From: Streptomyces qinzhouensis | Lineage (GTDB): Bacteria; Actinomycetota; Actinomycetes; Streptomycetales; Streptomycetaceae | Direction of reading: 5' to 3' | Length of the DNA: 64,000 nucleotides | NCBI RefSeq assembly: GCF_007856155.1 | Contig: NZ_CP042266.1 | Coordinates: 5,270,001-5,334,000 of the forward strand | Part shown: positions 45,324-54,476 of the stretch, in pieces | Numbering within the stretch: position 1 is the first letter of the stretch | How the letters are laid out: each line of letters begins with the position of its first letter | Program-made: the position numbers and the translations under genes | Notes under the pieces: model-generated | The model's database searches: none | Told to the model about the DNA's origin: nothing | The model's input: only the letters and a program-made list of their open reading frames with translations

Positions 45324-45395
45324 GAACCCGGACCGGACCCGGACCCGGACCGAACCCGAAACCGGACCGGGACCCGGGCCCGGAACCCGCCCCGG
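45324..45395. repeat. CCGGAC-type simple repeat
   Basis: About 70 bp of imperfect CCGGAC/CCGAAC hexamers. It lies in a 463-bp gap (45252-45714) that also contains GGACGGGGTCC. No gene is seen in the gap. Confidence 0.6.
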
Positions 45396-45714
45396 ACCGC
45401 CGCGGCGGCTCCGGGGCGAGATCGGCTACGGAGAATTCCGTATGAACGTACTTACTCGCATCACCGGACGGGGTCCGTCCGTTCGGATGGTGTGCGAATC
45501 GATCCGGTCGCCTTCGCTCACCCCACCTGGCGGATTGCCGGAAGCCCCGGGCTGTGCCCCGTACCCGGTGATCCATTCCCATCAATTCGTGTGATGGCGC
45601 CGGAACTTCACCCGCTGGAAGCTTTTTGCCGCGCGGGCCGGAAGCGGCTGTTCGGGCAGGACAGCGGCGGTATCCGCGGATCTCGTGCACACCGAGGGGG
45701 AAGGACCGCATGTG

Positions 45715-46752
45715 ATGACGATGGAGGAGACCATCGAGGGCCGTGAGGCGCTCGCCCTTCTCGAACGCGCCCGGGAGGCCGTCGACCCCCGGCTGCGGGT
45801 GGCCCTCGGATCGCTGCCCGGCCCGATGCGCCGGGTCGCCCTCTACCACTTCGGCTGGGAGAACGCCGACGGCAGCCCGGCCGCGGGCTCGGCGGGCAAA
45901 GCGATCCGTCCGGCGCTCGTCCTGGCCGCGACCGAGGCGCTCGGCGGGGACCCGGGCGCCGCGGCCGCCGCCGCGGCGGCGATCGAGCTGGTGCACAACT
46001 TCACCCTGCTCCACGACGACGTCATCGACGAGGACCCCACCCGGCGGCACCGGCCCACCGCCTGGACCGTCTTCGGCACCCCCGACGCGATCATCGTCGG
46101 CGACGCGGTGCTCGCCCTCGCCTACAAGCTGCTGGCCGAGGACCGGCATCCGGCGGCCGGGGCCGCGGCCGGACGGATCGCGGACTGCGTGATCGAACTC
46201 TGCGCCGGGCAGCAGGCGGACTGCGCCTTCGAGGAGCGGGCGCCGGAGGACGTCTCCCTGGAGGAGTGCCTGGCGATGGCGGTCGCCAAGACGGGCGCGC
46301 TGCTGGGCTGCGCCTGCGCGGTCGGCGCGCTGTACGCGGGGGCGGGGGAGGCGGAGACGGCCGCACTGGACGCCTTCGGCCGGGAGGCCGGTCTGGCCTT
46401 CCAGCTGATCGACGACCTGATCGGGATCTGGGGGGATCCGGAGCGGACGGGGAAGCCCGCCGGGGCCGATCTCGCCGCCCACAAGAAGTCGCTGCCGGTG
46501 GTCGCCGCGCTGGGCTCGGGAAGCCCGGCGGCGGCCGAGCTGGCCCTGCTCTACCGGGGGCATATGTCACCCGGGGCGGTGGCGCTGGCGGCGGACGCCG
46601 TGGACCGGGCGGGCGGGCGCGACTGGGCGCAGTCGCAGGCCGCCGACCGGATGGCGCGCGCGGTCCACGAGCTGTCCCGGGCGGTGCCGGATCTGGCGGC
46701 GGCGGGGGATCTGCTGTCCCTGGCGGAGTTCGTGACGCGGCGCTCGCGCTGA
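45715..46752 (+). CDS. Polyprenyl diphosphate synthase (GGPP-synthase type)
   Basis: 345-residue trans-prenyltransferase condensing IPP with allylic diphosphates. The first Asp-rich motif reads DDVIDEDPTRR (about residue 101) and the second DDLIGIWGD (about 232). Ala/Leu residues ahead of the first motif suggest a C20 or longer product, but chain length cannot be fixed. ATG 45715 and GTG 45712 both follow AAGGA; ATG is chosen. No terpene cyclase, dxs or carotenoid genes are near, so its product may feed general prenyl lipid or quinone pools. Confidence 0.9.
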   Translation: MTMEETIEGREALALLERAREAVDPRLRVALGSLPGPMRRVALYHFGWENADGSPAAGSAGKAIRPALVLAATEALGGDPGAAAAAAAAIELVHNFTLLHDDVIDEDPTRRHRPTAWTVFGTPDAIIVGDAVLALAYKLLAEDRHPAAGAAAGRIADCVIELCAGQQADCAFEERAPEDVSLEECLAMAVAKTGALLGCACAVGALYAGAGEAETAALDAFGREAGLAFQLIDDLIGIWGDPERTGKPAGADLAAHKKSLPVVAALGSGSPAAAELALLYRGHMSPGAVALAADAVDRAGGRDWAQSQAADRMARAVHELSRAVPDLAAAGDLLSLAEFVTRRSR

Positions 46753-46754
46753 GC

Positions 46755-46779
46755 GCACGGCCGGGTGGTCCGGCCGTGC
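46755..46779 (+). terminator. Terminator of the polyprenyl synthase gene
   Basis: A 10-bp perfect stem GCACGGCCGG/CCGGCCGTGC (46755-46764, 46770-46779) lies 3 nt after the stop codon. Confidence 0.7.
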
Positions 46780-46810
46780 CGGAGCCGGGCCGGCGACCTA
46801 TCCTGGACGC

Positions 46811-47053
46811 ATGGGCAGCGCAGCGCGTCGTACCGTACACAGCCCGCAGACCGCCTTCCGGTGTCCGGAGTGCGGGGAGCGGGTCGACACGGTGATGCGG
46901 CGGCACAAGACCCTCGGGGCGTTCGTGCCCGTCTGGGGGCCGGGTCCGTGCCGCAATCCCGACTGCTCCGAGTACACCGGCCACCCGGAGCACCCTGACG
47001 GGGACGGGGACGGGGACGGGGCGACGGGCCCCGCCGTGGCCGGTACGGCCTGA
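46811..47053 (+). CDS. Small zinc-ribbon protein
   Basis: 80-residue protein with two Cys pairs (CPEC near residue 18 and C-x4-C in CRNPDC near residue 45) likely to form a zinc ribbon, followed by a DGDGDGDG tail. It has no known function. TATCCT 6 nt before ATG 46811 indicates a leaderless start. It follows the prenyl synthase terminator, so it is a separate unit. Confidence 0.7.
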   Translation: MGSAARRTVHSPQTAFRCPECGERVDTVMRRHKTLGAFVPVWGPGPCRNPDCSEYTGHPEHPDGDGDGDGATGPAVAGTA

Positions 47054-47295
47054 TATCCGGGCCGCCGGCTTTTCGCTCGGCCGTCTCCCGGTCTCCGTAC
47101 GCCGCCGGGAGTGATCGCGGTGTTCCTCCCCGGCCCGGGGAGACCGACCGCCGGGCGACCCGTCCCGGGATGGGGCGCGTGGGGTGTTTTGCGCCCCCGT
47201 TGACGGCCCGCTTGCGCAGGTCGGAGGGGTCCGAACGCGCCGTAGTGGTATCCCTGATGTACGCCCCCGGCCGCCGTAGCGCTACAGTCCGCGCC

Positions 47296-47736
47296 ATGTC
47301 ATCGGAGTCGACTGAGGTCTGGGCGGGCTGGTACCGCGATCGGCGGGGCGCGGAAGCGGTCTCCATCGCGTCGCGCGGACGGCAACTGTGCACGCGCATC
47401 AGGGGTGTTGAGTACGAGGGGGCGGCATTCGCCGCTCTGGAGGCCATAGGGGCCGAGGGGTTGCTCTCGTCCTGCGTACTGGAGTGGGACATGCCGCTTC
47501 CCGTCCATGCGGACGGATCGGTCCACCGGGCCACGCTGAGCTGTCTGCTGACGCTCGGCGAGCCGCGGCCGGACGGTTCGCTCGACCGGGCCGATCTGAA
47601 TCTGACGCTCCATTACGGCGGGGCGGCGTTCGAGGCCGGGGTGGCCGGGGGCGATTTCGACGATGCGCTCGACCGGCTTCAGCGGCAGTTGCCGCCCGGG
47701 GCCGAACTGGGGGTACGCGCGCCCGTCGACGCCTGA
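47296..47736 (+). CDS. Conserved hypothetical protein (DUF6304-like)
   Basis: 146-residue soluble protein of unknown function, with a conserved Streptomyces look (EVWAGWYRDRRGAEAVSI, then LHYGGAAFEAG). I see no catalytic motif, signal peptide or membrane segment. ATG 47296 has TACAGT 7 nt upstream, so the mRNA may be leaderless. The 242-bp gap before it has no gene. Confidence 0.7.
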   Translation: MSSESTEVWAGWYRDRRGAEAVSIASRGRQLCTRIRGVEYEGAAFAALEAIGAEGLLSSCVLEWDMPLPVHADGSVHRATLSCLLTLGEPRPDGSLDRADLNLTLHYGGAAFEAGVAGGDFDDALDRLQRQLPPGAELGVRAPVDA

Positions 47737-47749
47737 GCCGGTCGACGCC

Positions 47750-47799
47750 CGAACCGCCGGACGTTTGAACCGTCCGAACCACCGGACGTTTGAACCGTC
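47750..47799. repeat. 25-bp tandem repeat
   Basis: Two 25-bp units (47750-47774 and 47775-47799) differing at one base share the core CCGGACGTTTGAACCGTC. A truncated third unit follows. It lies just after the DUF gene. Confidence 0.7.
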
Positions 47800-47848
47800 C
47801 GAACCCGTCCGATGTCCGAGTCCGGCGCCGCAGTCGCCATGCGAAAAA

Positions 47849-47880
47849 GGCGCCCCCGCCGTCGGAGCGACGGGGGCGCC
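47849..47880 (-). terminator. Intrinsic terminator of the snapalysin gene
   Basis: GGCGCCCCCG and CGGGGGCGCC (47849-47858, 47871-47880) pair. On the snapalysin coding strand the stem is followed by TTTTTCG, one of the few U-run terminators in the window. Confidence 0.8.
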
Positions 47881-47997
47881 GACGCGCCACGGACCGGGTT
47901 TCACCGGTACCCGGACGGGGCGCGGGCTGGGGAGAGGACCTGTGGTCAGCCCGCCCCGGGGCCGGTGGACCGGGACCGGCCGACGGGATCGGAACGG

Positions 47998-48681
47998 TCA
48001 GGAAGTGCGGACGAGGCCCGCCCAGATCTGGTTCACCCGGCTGCGCTCTGCGGAGTTGGGCACATCGTTCTGACAGGACGGGCCGGGACCGCCGCCGGAC
48101 ATCAGCTCGCTGCACGGGCCGCGGTAGTTGTCCCGCAGGCCGAGCACATGCCCGGTCTCGTGGGAGGTGACCCGGTTGGAGTTGTACATCTGGTTCTGCC
48201 GGTAGTCCAGGAAGATGAAGCCCCGGCCGCGGCCGTCGGTGGAGGCGTACGAGCCGCGCGGGTCATTGCCCTCACGGTAGGTGAAGCTGGGGCTGGGGCC
48301 CTCCTGGAGTCGGACGTTGGTGACGGTGCTGTTCCACACCTGGGTGCTTCTGGCTATCTGGCTGCGGAAGGACGGCGCGCCGGAGGTGCCGTAGTTCACG
48401 GTGACGACCCGGGCGCCGGGGTTGGCGGCCCGCTTCTCGGCGACCGACTTCACGACGGCCTTGAAGAACGCCTCGGTGGCTCGGGTGTCGGCGGTCGAGC
48501 CCTCGTAGGCGGCCCAGGCGGCGGCCGTCGCCTGGGCGTTGAGGCCGGCGCTCACGGTCGAGGCGGCGGCGGGGACACTCGCGGGGGAAGCGGCGGACGC
48601 GGCGGATGCCGGGGTGGCACCGAGCGCTGCGGCGAGGCCGATGCCGATGGCCGCGGCGAGGACGGTTCGGGGGTGACGCAT
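47998..48681 (-). CDS. snpA: Snapalysin, secreted M7 metalloprotease
   Basis: 227-residue secreted small neutral protease. A Sec signal peptide ends near ATPASAAS (about residue 30), a propeptide follows, and the zinc motif [11 protein letters not shown] (about residues 172-182), with the third ligand Asp, is the family M7 signature. ATG 48681 has AGGAG 7 nt upstream. A LysR-type gene is divergently placed 446 bp away, as in known snpA/snpR pairs. Confidence 0.93.
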   Translation of the reverse strand: MRHPRTVLAAAIGIGLAAALGATPASAASAASPASVPAAASTVSAGLNAQATAAAWAAYEGSTADTRATEAFFKAVVKSVAEKRAANPGARVVTVNYGTSGAPSFRSQIARSTQVWNSTVTNVRLQEGPSPSFTYREGNDPRGSYASTDGRGRGFIFLDYRQNQMYNSNRVTSHETGHVLGLRDNYRGPCSELMSGGGPGPSCQNDVPNSAERSRVNQIWAGLVRTS

Positions 48682-49127
48682 GGGGGGACTCCTACTCGTC
48701 CGTTGAACGGGTTCGGTACGGAGTTTCGAGGAACCATCCCTGCTTGGGATGATGCCAACCCCCGATAACACCGGGACATCACCCTCCCGCGGAGCGCCGT
48801 ACGACCGTCGCTCCGACGGCCGTTCCTTCCACCGTCCACCGGGGGCCGGCCGGCCGTCGGCCCCCTGGTCGCGCCGTGTTCACCACACCCCGGCGATCCG
48901 TCCGCACCGCGCTCACCGCGGGCGTCGGCGACCCCTCCGCGGACCCGTCCCCCCGGGGTCGTACGCCCGTCAACTCCCGTACACCCGAGCCGTACCGGAC
49001 GGTAACCTTCGCTGTCCGGTATCCGGTTCAGGGGATTCCGTTTGTTGTTTTCTTTGCCGGTCTTTGTGGCGGTGCGCCAGGACTGTGCGTCTGGTGTGGC
49101 CGGGCGGCACGGTCCTACTCTCCAGTC
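48682..49127. other. Divergent region between snapalysin and LysR genes
   Basis: 446 bp without a gene. The end next to the regulator carries TACTCT at 49116-49121, a -10 candidate. I do not see an unambiguous LysR box. Confidence 0.4.
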
Positions 49128-50087
49128 ATGGAGCTCGAGGTGAGACACCTCCGCGCGCTGTGTGCCATCGCGGATACGGGCAGTCTGCACAAGGCGGCCC
49201 GCCGACTGGGCGTCAGCCAGCCTTCCTTGACGACACAGTTGCGCCGGATCGAGAACTCCCTGGGGGCCGAGCTGTTCCTGCGGGAGCGCTCCGGCTGCCG
49301 GCCGACGCCGGTGGGACGGGCCGTGCTGAGCCGGGCCAGGCCGCTGCTGGCCGATATGGGTGCCCTGGTGGCCGAGGCGAAGGCCGCGGCGGCCCGTGCC
49401 TCGGGGCCCCGGCTGCGCATCGGCTCCACCGCGAGCCGGGCGCTGCCGGGCTGGCTGGGGCGGCTGCGGCGCAGGCTCCCCGGTACCGATATCTCCCTCC
49501 ATATGGATGTCTCGCCCAACGCGCTGCTGCGGAAGGTCGCGGCGGGCGGGCTCGACGTCGCCTTCGTCCACGAGGTGGAGGGCTGTCCGCTGACCGTCCC
49601 GGACGAGCTCGCGGTCCGGGTCCTCGTCGAACGCGAGCCGCAGTTCGTCTCGATGGCCCGGGACCATCCGGCCGCCGGTGCGGCCGTCGTCGAGCTGACC
49701 GATCTGGCCGACGACCGCTGGATCGTCGACCCCACGGTCGACGGTGAGTGGGAGGGGGTACGCAGGGTGCTGTCCGCCGCCGGGATCGACCCGCAGCTGC
49801 TGCACGGCGACTATCACACCGCCGCCGCGCTGATCGCGGTCGGCGAGGCCGTCGCCCCCTGCCAGCCGACCTCGGATCCGCGCGGTGACATGGCCATCAG
49901 GCCGCTGCGCGGCGATCCGCTGGCGGTCCGGCTGCTGCTGGTCTCACGGCCGGGGGAGCCGGAGCTGTACGGATCGGTGTACGGGGATCTGGAGGCGGCC
50001 TACCGGGATGTGGCGGCGGGCTCCGTGGCGTACCGGCAGTGGCTGCGGCGGCACAAGAGCCCGCTGCTGGCGGTTCCGGCGGCCTGA
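49128..50087 (+). CDS. LysR-family transcriptional regulator
   Basis: 319-residue LysR regulator with an N-terminal winged helix (GSLHKAARRLGVSQPSLTTQL, in part residues 19-38) and a periplasmic-binding-like effector domain. It is divergent from snapalysin, and in Streptomyces such genes (snpR) activate the protease gene; the match to that family is by position and class only. ATG 49128 has TACTCT 6 nt upstream, suggesting leaderless translation. Confidence 0.85.
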   Translation: MELEVRHLRALCAIADTGSLHKAARRLGVSQPSLTTQLRRIENSLGAELFLRERSGCRPTPVGRAVLSRARPLLADMGALVAEAKAAAARASGPRLRIGSTASRALPGWLGRLRRRLPGTDISLHMDVSPNALLRKVAAGGLDVAFVHEVEGCPLTVPDELAVRVLVEREPQFVSMARDHPAAGAAVVELTDLADDRWIVDPTVDGEWEGVRRVLSAAGIDPQLLHGDYHTAAALIAVGEAVAPCQPTSDPRGDMAIRPLRGDPLAVRLLLVSRPGEPELYGSVYGDLEAAYRDVAAGSVAYRQWLRRHKSPLLAVPAA

Positions 50088-50212
50088 CCGCGTCCCGGCC
50101 GCGTCGGCCGCCCCTCGTACCGGACCGTACCGGACCGGCCGTGGCCCGGAAACGGCGCCGCGCCCGGCCCCGGGGGTGCCGGGGGCGGGCGCGGGCGGTG
50201 CGAGGGCCGGGG

Positions 50213-52531
50213 CTACTTCACGTACACCAGGCCGTCCGTGGTGACGGTGGGCCGCTTGGCGGTGCCGACGACCACGATCTTCACGGTGTGCTTGGCGCTG
50301 GTGGCCCAGGTCTGGGTCCAGATCGCGTCGCGGTACTTGGTGGTGCTCGACTTCAGGTCGACCGTCTTGACCAGCTTTCCGTCGACATACACGTGCGCCT
50401 GTCCGGAGGTCGCGGCCCGGGACACCACCCAGGCGGCGGAGCGCCCGGTGAAGGTCCAGGTCAGGGACGCGTTCTTGGTGGCGCTGCTGTACGACTTGCC
50501 GCCGAGGTAGCTGCTGGAGGACTTGGTCGACCAGGCGCCGGACTTGACCGCGTTGGTCTCCTGGAGGACTACCGGGGTCGCGGCGACGGCCGCGGTGGCG
50601 GCGTTGCCCGCCTGGTCGTAGGCCGTCAGCGACCAGGCGGTGGCGGCCGGCTTGGAGGTGTGGGGCGCGCTGGTCACCGTCGGTCCGTAGACCTTGGCAA
50701 GCGGCTTCGTCAGCCGGACGTCCTTCAGGGCGCGGGCGTCGGTGGCCTTCCAGCCCAGGGTGACCGGGACGGCGGTCGCGGCGACCGTGCCCGGGCGCAG
50801 GGCGACCGTCGGCTTGACGGAGAAGACGGGTGCCGTGGCGTCGGCGACCACGGTCCGGGCGGCGGAGGTCACGGTCTTGCGGGAGATGTGCGTGGCCCGG
50901 ACCGCGATCTGGTGGCTGCCCGCGGCGAGGGTGACCTTGGCGGAGGCGGCGGTGCCCGCGGTGGACGCGACGGCCTTGCCGTTGACCAGGACCTCGTACT
51001 TGGAGACCAGTGACGCGGCGGTGGTGGCCTTCCAGTTCACGGTGGCGGTGTTCTTCACGTAGGCCGTGGTGCCGACCGTGCCGCCGCCGGTGACGGAGGT
51101 GACGGCGAGCCCGGCGACCGTGCCGCCCGCCAGCTCACGGACGGTGTCGATCAGCGGGTACATCTTGGTGCCGGGGCATTCGGTGGCGACCACATGCCCG
51201 TGCCCGTGGATGGTGTTACGGGTGACCTTGTCGCCCTTGTTCCACTTGAGGCCGCCGAGGGCCGGGATGGTGCCGCCCGCGGCACCGGCCGTGAGCACGG
51301 TGGTGCCCTTCGGATCCACGCCGTACTGGCCGAGCTTCCACGCGGCCACCCGGGCGACCGAGTTGAGCGCGGCCTGGGTCGGGGCGACCTCCATGAAGTT
51401 GCCCAGCAGGGCGATGCCGCTGGTCTCACTGTTGAACCCGTAGGCGTGGGCGCCGACCACCGGCCGGTCCATACCGCCCTTGCGACCCTCGTAGATCGTG
51501 CCGCACTTGTCGACGAGGAAGTGGTAGCCGATGTCCTTCCACTTGGTTTCCGCGCCCAGGACGTGGTACGCGTACACGCTGCGGACCACGGCCGGTGCCT
51601 CGGCGCAGGTGTAGTTGTTGCTCAGCGAGGTGTGGTGGACGGTCACCGCCTTCACCTTGTCGCCGGGAAGGTAGGTCGGAGCCTCCGGGCTGATCGACTC
51701 GTCGGCCTGCCACCCGGCGCGGGTGACGATCTCGGGCCGCGGGGCCGTCGACGGCGGGCCCGGTGTCGGTGTCGCCGTAGCGGCGCCCCGCGGCTTGCCG
51801 GCGGGGCTGCCGGTGGGCGCCGGACCGGTCGTCGCGGCCGGCGGCGACTGCTGGGGCCCGGTCGGCTCGGTGACCGGCGGCGGCTCCGTCGAAGCGGACG
51901 GGGAGGTGACGGGCGGCTCCGCGGTCGCGGCGGGATCCGTCGACGGCGTCCCGGCAGTCGGGGCGTCGGGATCGGTCGTCTCGGTGTCGGCGACCGGGCG
52001 CGCGAAGGCGGCGGGCTCCATCGCGGTGACGTTCCCGGTGCCCGGGTCGACCATGTCGAGCCGGATACCGGCGGGCAGCGCGGTGACCTCGCCGCCCGCC
52101 TTCACCCGTACCTCCACACCCTTGGACGGGCCGACCCACATCGGGTCGGTGGCGCCGCGTCCGGTGCCGTCGCCGTGCCCGGTGTGGTCACCGTCCAGGC
52201 TCTGCCAGCCGGACCACTTCCCGGACTTGGCGGATTTGGTGCGGACCTCGATGGTCCCGGTGATCCGGGCGCCCGGGTCGGTCCAGGTGACGCCGAGCAG
52301 GCTGAACGGCTTCGTATCGCGCCGCGGCAGTTCCGCGGAGGTACGGTCGGCGGCGACCTTCAGCTCACTGGCCCGGGCCTCCGTCCGGGTGGAACCGGAC
52401 TTCGCCCCGTCCTCGCCGCTGCCGCCGGACGGCCCACCGGCCACCGACTGGACGACGAGCACCCCGGCGACCCCGGCCGCGACCGCCGCCCCGCCTCCCC
52501 ACCAACGCCGAGATCTGTTACCGCCCCGCAT
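50213..52531 (-). CDS. Secreted N-acetylmuramoyl-L-alanine amidase with PGRP domain
   Basis: 772-residue exported cell-wall hydrolase. A short basic start and hydrophobic helix (about residues 12-30) form the signal or anchor. A Pro/Thr-rich spacer (about 180-265) leads to an amidase_2/PGRP domain (about 268-455) with zinc-ligand motifs VHHT, HGHGHVVATECPG and a GYHF core. The C-terminal 300 residues look like two or three beta-sandwich domains (Ig/FnIII-type). ATG 52531 follows GGAGGGG. It is in series with the Nudix gene, 87 bp apart. Confidence 0.88.
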   Translation of the reverse strand: MRGGNRSRRWWGGGAAVAAGVAGVLVVQSVAGGPSGGSGEDGAKSGSTRTEARASELKVAADRTSAELPRRDTKPFSLLGVTWTDPGARITGTIEVRTKSAKSGKWSGWQSLDGDHTGHGDGTGRGATDPMWVGPSKGVEVRVKAGGEVTALPAGIRLDMVDPGTGNVTAMEPAAFARPVADTETTDPDAPTAGTPSTDPAATAEPPVTSPSASTEPPPVTEPTGPQQSPPAATTGPAPTGSPAGKPRGAATATPTPGPPSTAPRPEIVTRAGWQADESISPEAPTYLPGDKVKAVTVHHTSLSNNYTCAEAPAVVRSVYAYHVLGAETKWKDIGYHFLVDKCGTIYEGRKGGMDRPVVGAHAYGFNSETSGIALLGNFMEVAPTQAALNSVARVAAWKLGQYGVDPKGTTVLTAGAAGGTIPALGGLKWNKGDKVTRNTIHGHGHVVATECPGTKMYPLIDTVRELAGGTVAGLAVTSVTGGGTVGTTAYVKNTATVNWKATTAASLVSKYEVLVNGKAVASTAGTAASAKVTLAAGSHQIAVRATHISRKTVTSAARTVVADATAPVFSVKPTVALRPGTVAATAVPVTLGWKATDARALKDVRLTKPLAKVYGPTVTSAPHTSKPAATAWSLTAYDQAGNAATAAVAATPVVLQETNAVKSGAWSTKSSSSYLGGKSYSSATKNASLTWTFTGRSAAWVVSRAATSGQAHVYVDGKLVKTVDLKSSTTKYRDAIWTQTWATSAKHTVKIVVVGTAKRPTVTTDGLVYVK

Positions 52532-52618
52532 GCAAACCCCTCCGACCGAACCGGCGTGCTGAAACTACTGTCGCGCAAGTTACCTGAGGGGTTTACGGCT
52601 CAAACTCACCGGGGCGTA

Positions 52619-53251
52619 TCACGGGGTGAAGGAAGTTCCTCCCGCCGGTGCGGAGGCGGGGGTGGCCGGGTCCCCGTCCCGGCCCCGGACCGCCGCCCCC
52701 GGGGCCGGGTCCTGGCCTCGGTCCGAAAGCTCGTCCAGCAGCAGTTTGAGCAGGCCGTTGAGGGTGGCGCCGCTGACGATCTCGCGCCGGTCGATCATTC
52801 CCGGGAGCTCGGTCAGCGGAATCCATTCGATCCGGTCGGTCTCGTTCTTCTCCACCGGCGGACCGGTGTACGTCGCGCCGTCGGCGCGGAAGACGAAGTG
52901 CTCGGAGTCGGTGATACCGTTCGCCGGCTGGGCGTACAGGAGCGGTTCGACGGACTCCACCCGCCAGCCGGTCTCCTCCTCCACCTCCCGGGCGGCGGTC
53001 TGCTCCGGAGTCTCGTCCGCTTCGATCAGCCCCATGGGCAGCTCCCAGCCCCAGGTGTCGGTGACGAAGCGGTGCCGCCACATCATCAGCACCCGCCGCC
53101 GGTCGTCGACGACGGCGATGACCGCGAGGTGCCGTATCCGGACGACATGGTGCTCGAAGCGGTGGCCGTCCGGCTGCTCGACGTCCGCCAGCCAGAGGTT
53201 GACCCAGGGGTTGGAGTAGATCTGCCGCTCGCCGTGCACGGTCCAGCGCAT
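52619..53251 (-). CDS. Nudix hydrolase
   Basis: 210-residue hydrolase with a full Nudix box (GLIEADETPEQTAAREVEEE-TGW, about residues 74-96). Upstream residues (FEHHVVRIRHLAVIAVVDD) resemble the ADP-ribose pyrophosphatase group, so sugar-nucleotide hydrolysis is likely, but the substrate is unproven. The C-terminal 35 residues are low-complexity. ATG 53251 follows GGAAGGAAG. It is downstream of sodN, behind a large hairpin. Confidence 0.88.
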   Translation of the reverse strand: MRWTVHGERQIYSNPWVNLWLADVEQPDGHRFEHHVVRIRHLAVIAVVDDRRRVLMMWRHRFVTDTWGWELPMGLIEADETPEQTAAREVEEETGWRVESVEPLLYAQPANGITDSEHFVFRADGATYTGPPVEKNETDRIEWIPLTELPGMIDRREIVSGATLNGLLKLLLDELSDRGQDPAPGAAVRGRDGDPATPASAPAGGTSFTP

Positions 53252-53404
53252 AGGTCCGACTTCCTTCCGGTGCCCGTCTCCGGTCCGACAGAGGGACCGT
53301 GGGCCGATCTTCGCACCGGCGCCGCGCGGGGCCCGGCCCTTCGCCCGGGCTTCACCCGGAGGGGACGGCCCCCACGGCCGGGCCGCTCCGGGCTCGCGGA
53401 ACGG

Positions 53405-53496
53405 TCCGGGCACGATCGAAGGGCCCGGCGAATCCGCCGGGCCCTTCGATCGTGCCCGATGGCCTGCTCCTGGGCAGACGCATGAGCGTGGCCGCG
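53405..53496 (-). ncRNA. sodN 3' UTR, candidate s-SodF small RNA, with terminator
   Basis: From the sodN stop codon to the end of a 24-bp perfect stem (53407-53430 with 53435-53458, loop AATC) the 3' UTR is 90 nt. In S. coelicolor a processed sodN 3'-UTR RNA of that size, s-SodF, represses sodF when nickel is present. Size, position and terminal hairpin agree. The target complementarity could not be checked because sodF is not here. Confidence 0.55.
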
Positions 53497-53892
53497 TCAG
53501 GCCTTCTTCGTCTCCCAGAAGATCGTGTCGATCCGGGCGATGTAGTCCAGCGCCTTCTGGCCCGTCGCCGGGTCCGTGGACGCCTTGGCCGCCGAGAGCG
53601 CCTTGAGGGTGTCGTTCACCAGCTGGTGCAGCTCGGGGTACTTCTCGAAGTGCGGCGGCTTGAAGTAGTCGCTCCACAGCACCGAGATGTGGTGCTTGGC
53701 GAGCTCGGCGCGCTGCTCCTTGATGACGGTGGCGCGGGCCCGGAAATGGGGGTCCTCGTTGGCCTGGTACTTCTCCTGGACGGCCTTGACCGACTCGGCC
53801 TCGATACGGGCCTGGGCCGGGTCGTAGACACCGCAGGGGAGGTCGCAGTGGGCGCTGACCTTCACCGTGGGTGCGAACAGGCGGGAGAGCAT
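53497..53892 (-). CDS. sodN: Nickel superoxide dismutase precursor
   Basis: 131-residue precursor of the Ni-containing SOD, which dismutates superoxide in the cytoplasm. A 14-residue leader (MLSRLFAPTVKVSA) precedes the Ni hook HCDLPCGVY, where the freed His15 N-terminus, Cys16 and Cys20 bind nickel. Length and sequence are almost those of S. coelicolor SodN. ATG 53892 follows GAGGAAGG. It is divergent from sodX, which should encode the leader peptidase. Confidence 0.97.
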   Translation of the reverse strand: MLSRLFAPTVKVSAHCDLPCGVYDPAQARIEAESVKAVQEKYQANEDPHFRARATVIKEQRAELAKHHISVLWSDYFKPPHFEKYPELHQLVNDTLKALSAAKASTDPATGQKALDYIARIDTIFWETKKA

Positions 53893-54059
53893 GGAGCTGT
53901 CCTTCCTCGTGATCGTCTTCTCAAGAGGGGACATTACTCCGTGGGCAACCCGTTTTCGCGGGTGCCCCCGGGGCTTACGACAAAAGTCCGGGGCCGCCCT
54001 GGGACCCGCGGCGGACCGTACCGTAGGGGTGCCGGGCAGGACGGAAGCGGAGGTGCCGG

Positions 54060-54476
54060 ATGAGTGAGCCGGATCGGGCGGCGGCGCCGTTCGGGCTGGC
54101 CGAGGTGGTGGGGCCGTCGATGTATCCGACGCTCCGGCACGGGGACCGGCTGCTGGTGCAGTACGGGGCGGCGGTGCGGCCGGGGTGCGTCGCCGTGCTG
54201 CGCCATCCGCTCCAGCAGGATCTGCTCATCGTGAAGCGGCTGGTGGAGCGGCGGGACGGCGGCTGGTGGGTGCTCGGGGACAATCCGGGCGCGGAGGGCG
54301 ACAGCCGGGTATTCGGTACGGTGCCGCCCGAACTGCTGCTCGGGCGGGTGCGGCTGCGCTACCGGCCGCCGGAGCCGGGCCGGAGGTCGCCGTGGACGAC
54401 GCTCTCCTGGGCGCTGTCCGCGGTGCGTCCCGTCTCCTCGGAGCGTTCGGTCTCCTGGCGTTTGCGGGCCCGGTAG
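54060..54476 (+). CDS. sodX: Nickel-type SOD maturation protease SodX
   Basis: 138-residue S26-family peptidase without a clear membrane anchor. Ser in VGPSMYPTL (about residue 20) and Lys in IVKRL (about residue 60) form the Ser/Lys dyad. The GDNPGAEGDSRVFG motif is typical of signal peptidases. Placed divergent to sodN, it is expected to remove the 14-residue leader. ATG 54060 follows GGAGG. Its last 118 bp overlap the convergent CGNR gene. Confidence 0.92.
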   Translation: MSEPDRAAAPFGLAEVVGPSMYPTLRHGDRLLVQYGAAVRPGCVAVLRHPLQQDLLIVKRLVERRDGGWWVLGDNPGAEGDSRVFGTVPPELLLGRVRLRYRPPEPGRRSPWTTLSWALSAVRPVSSERSVSWRLRAR

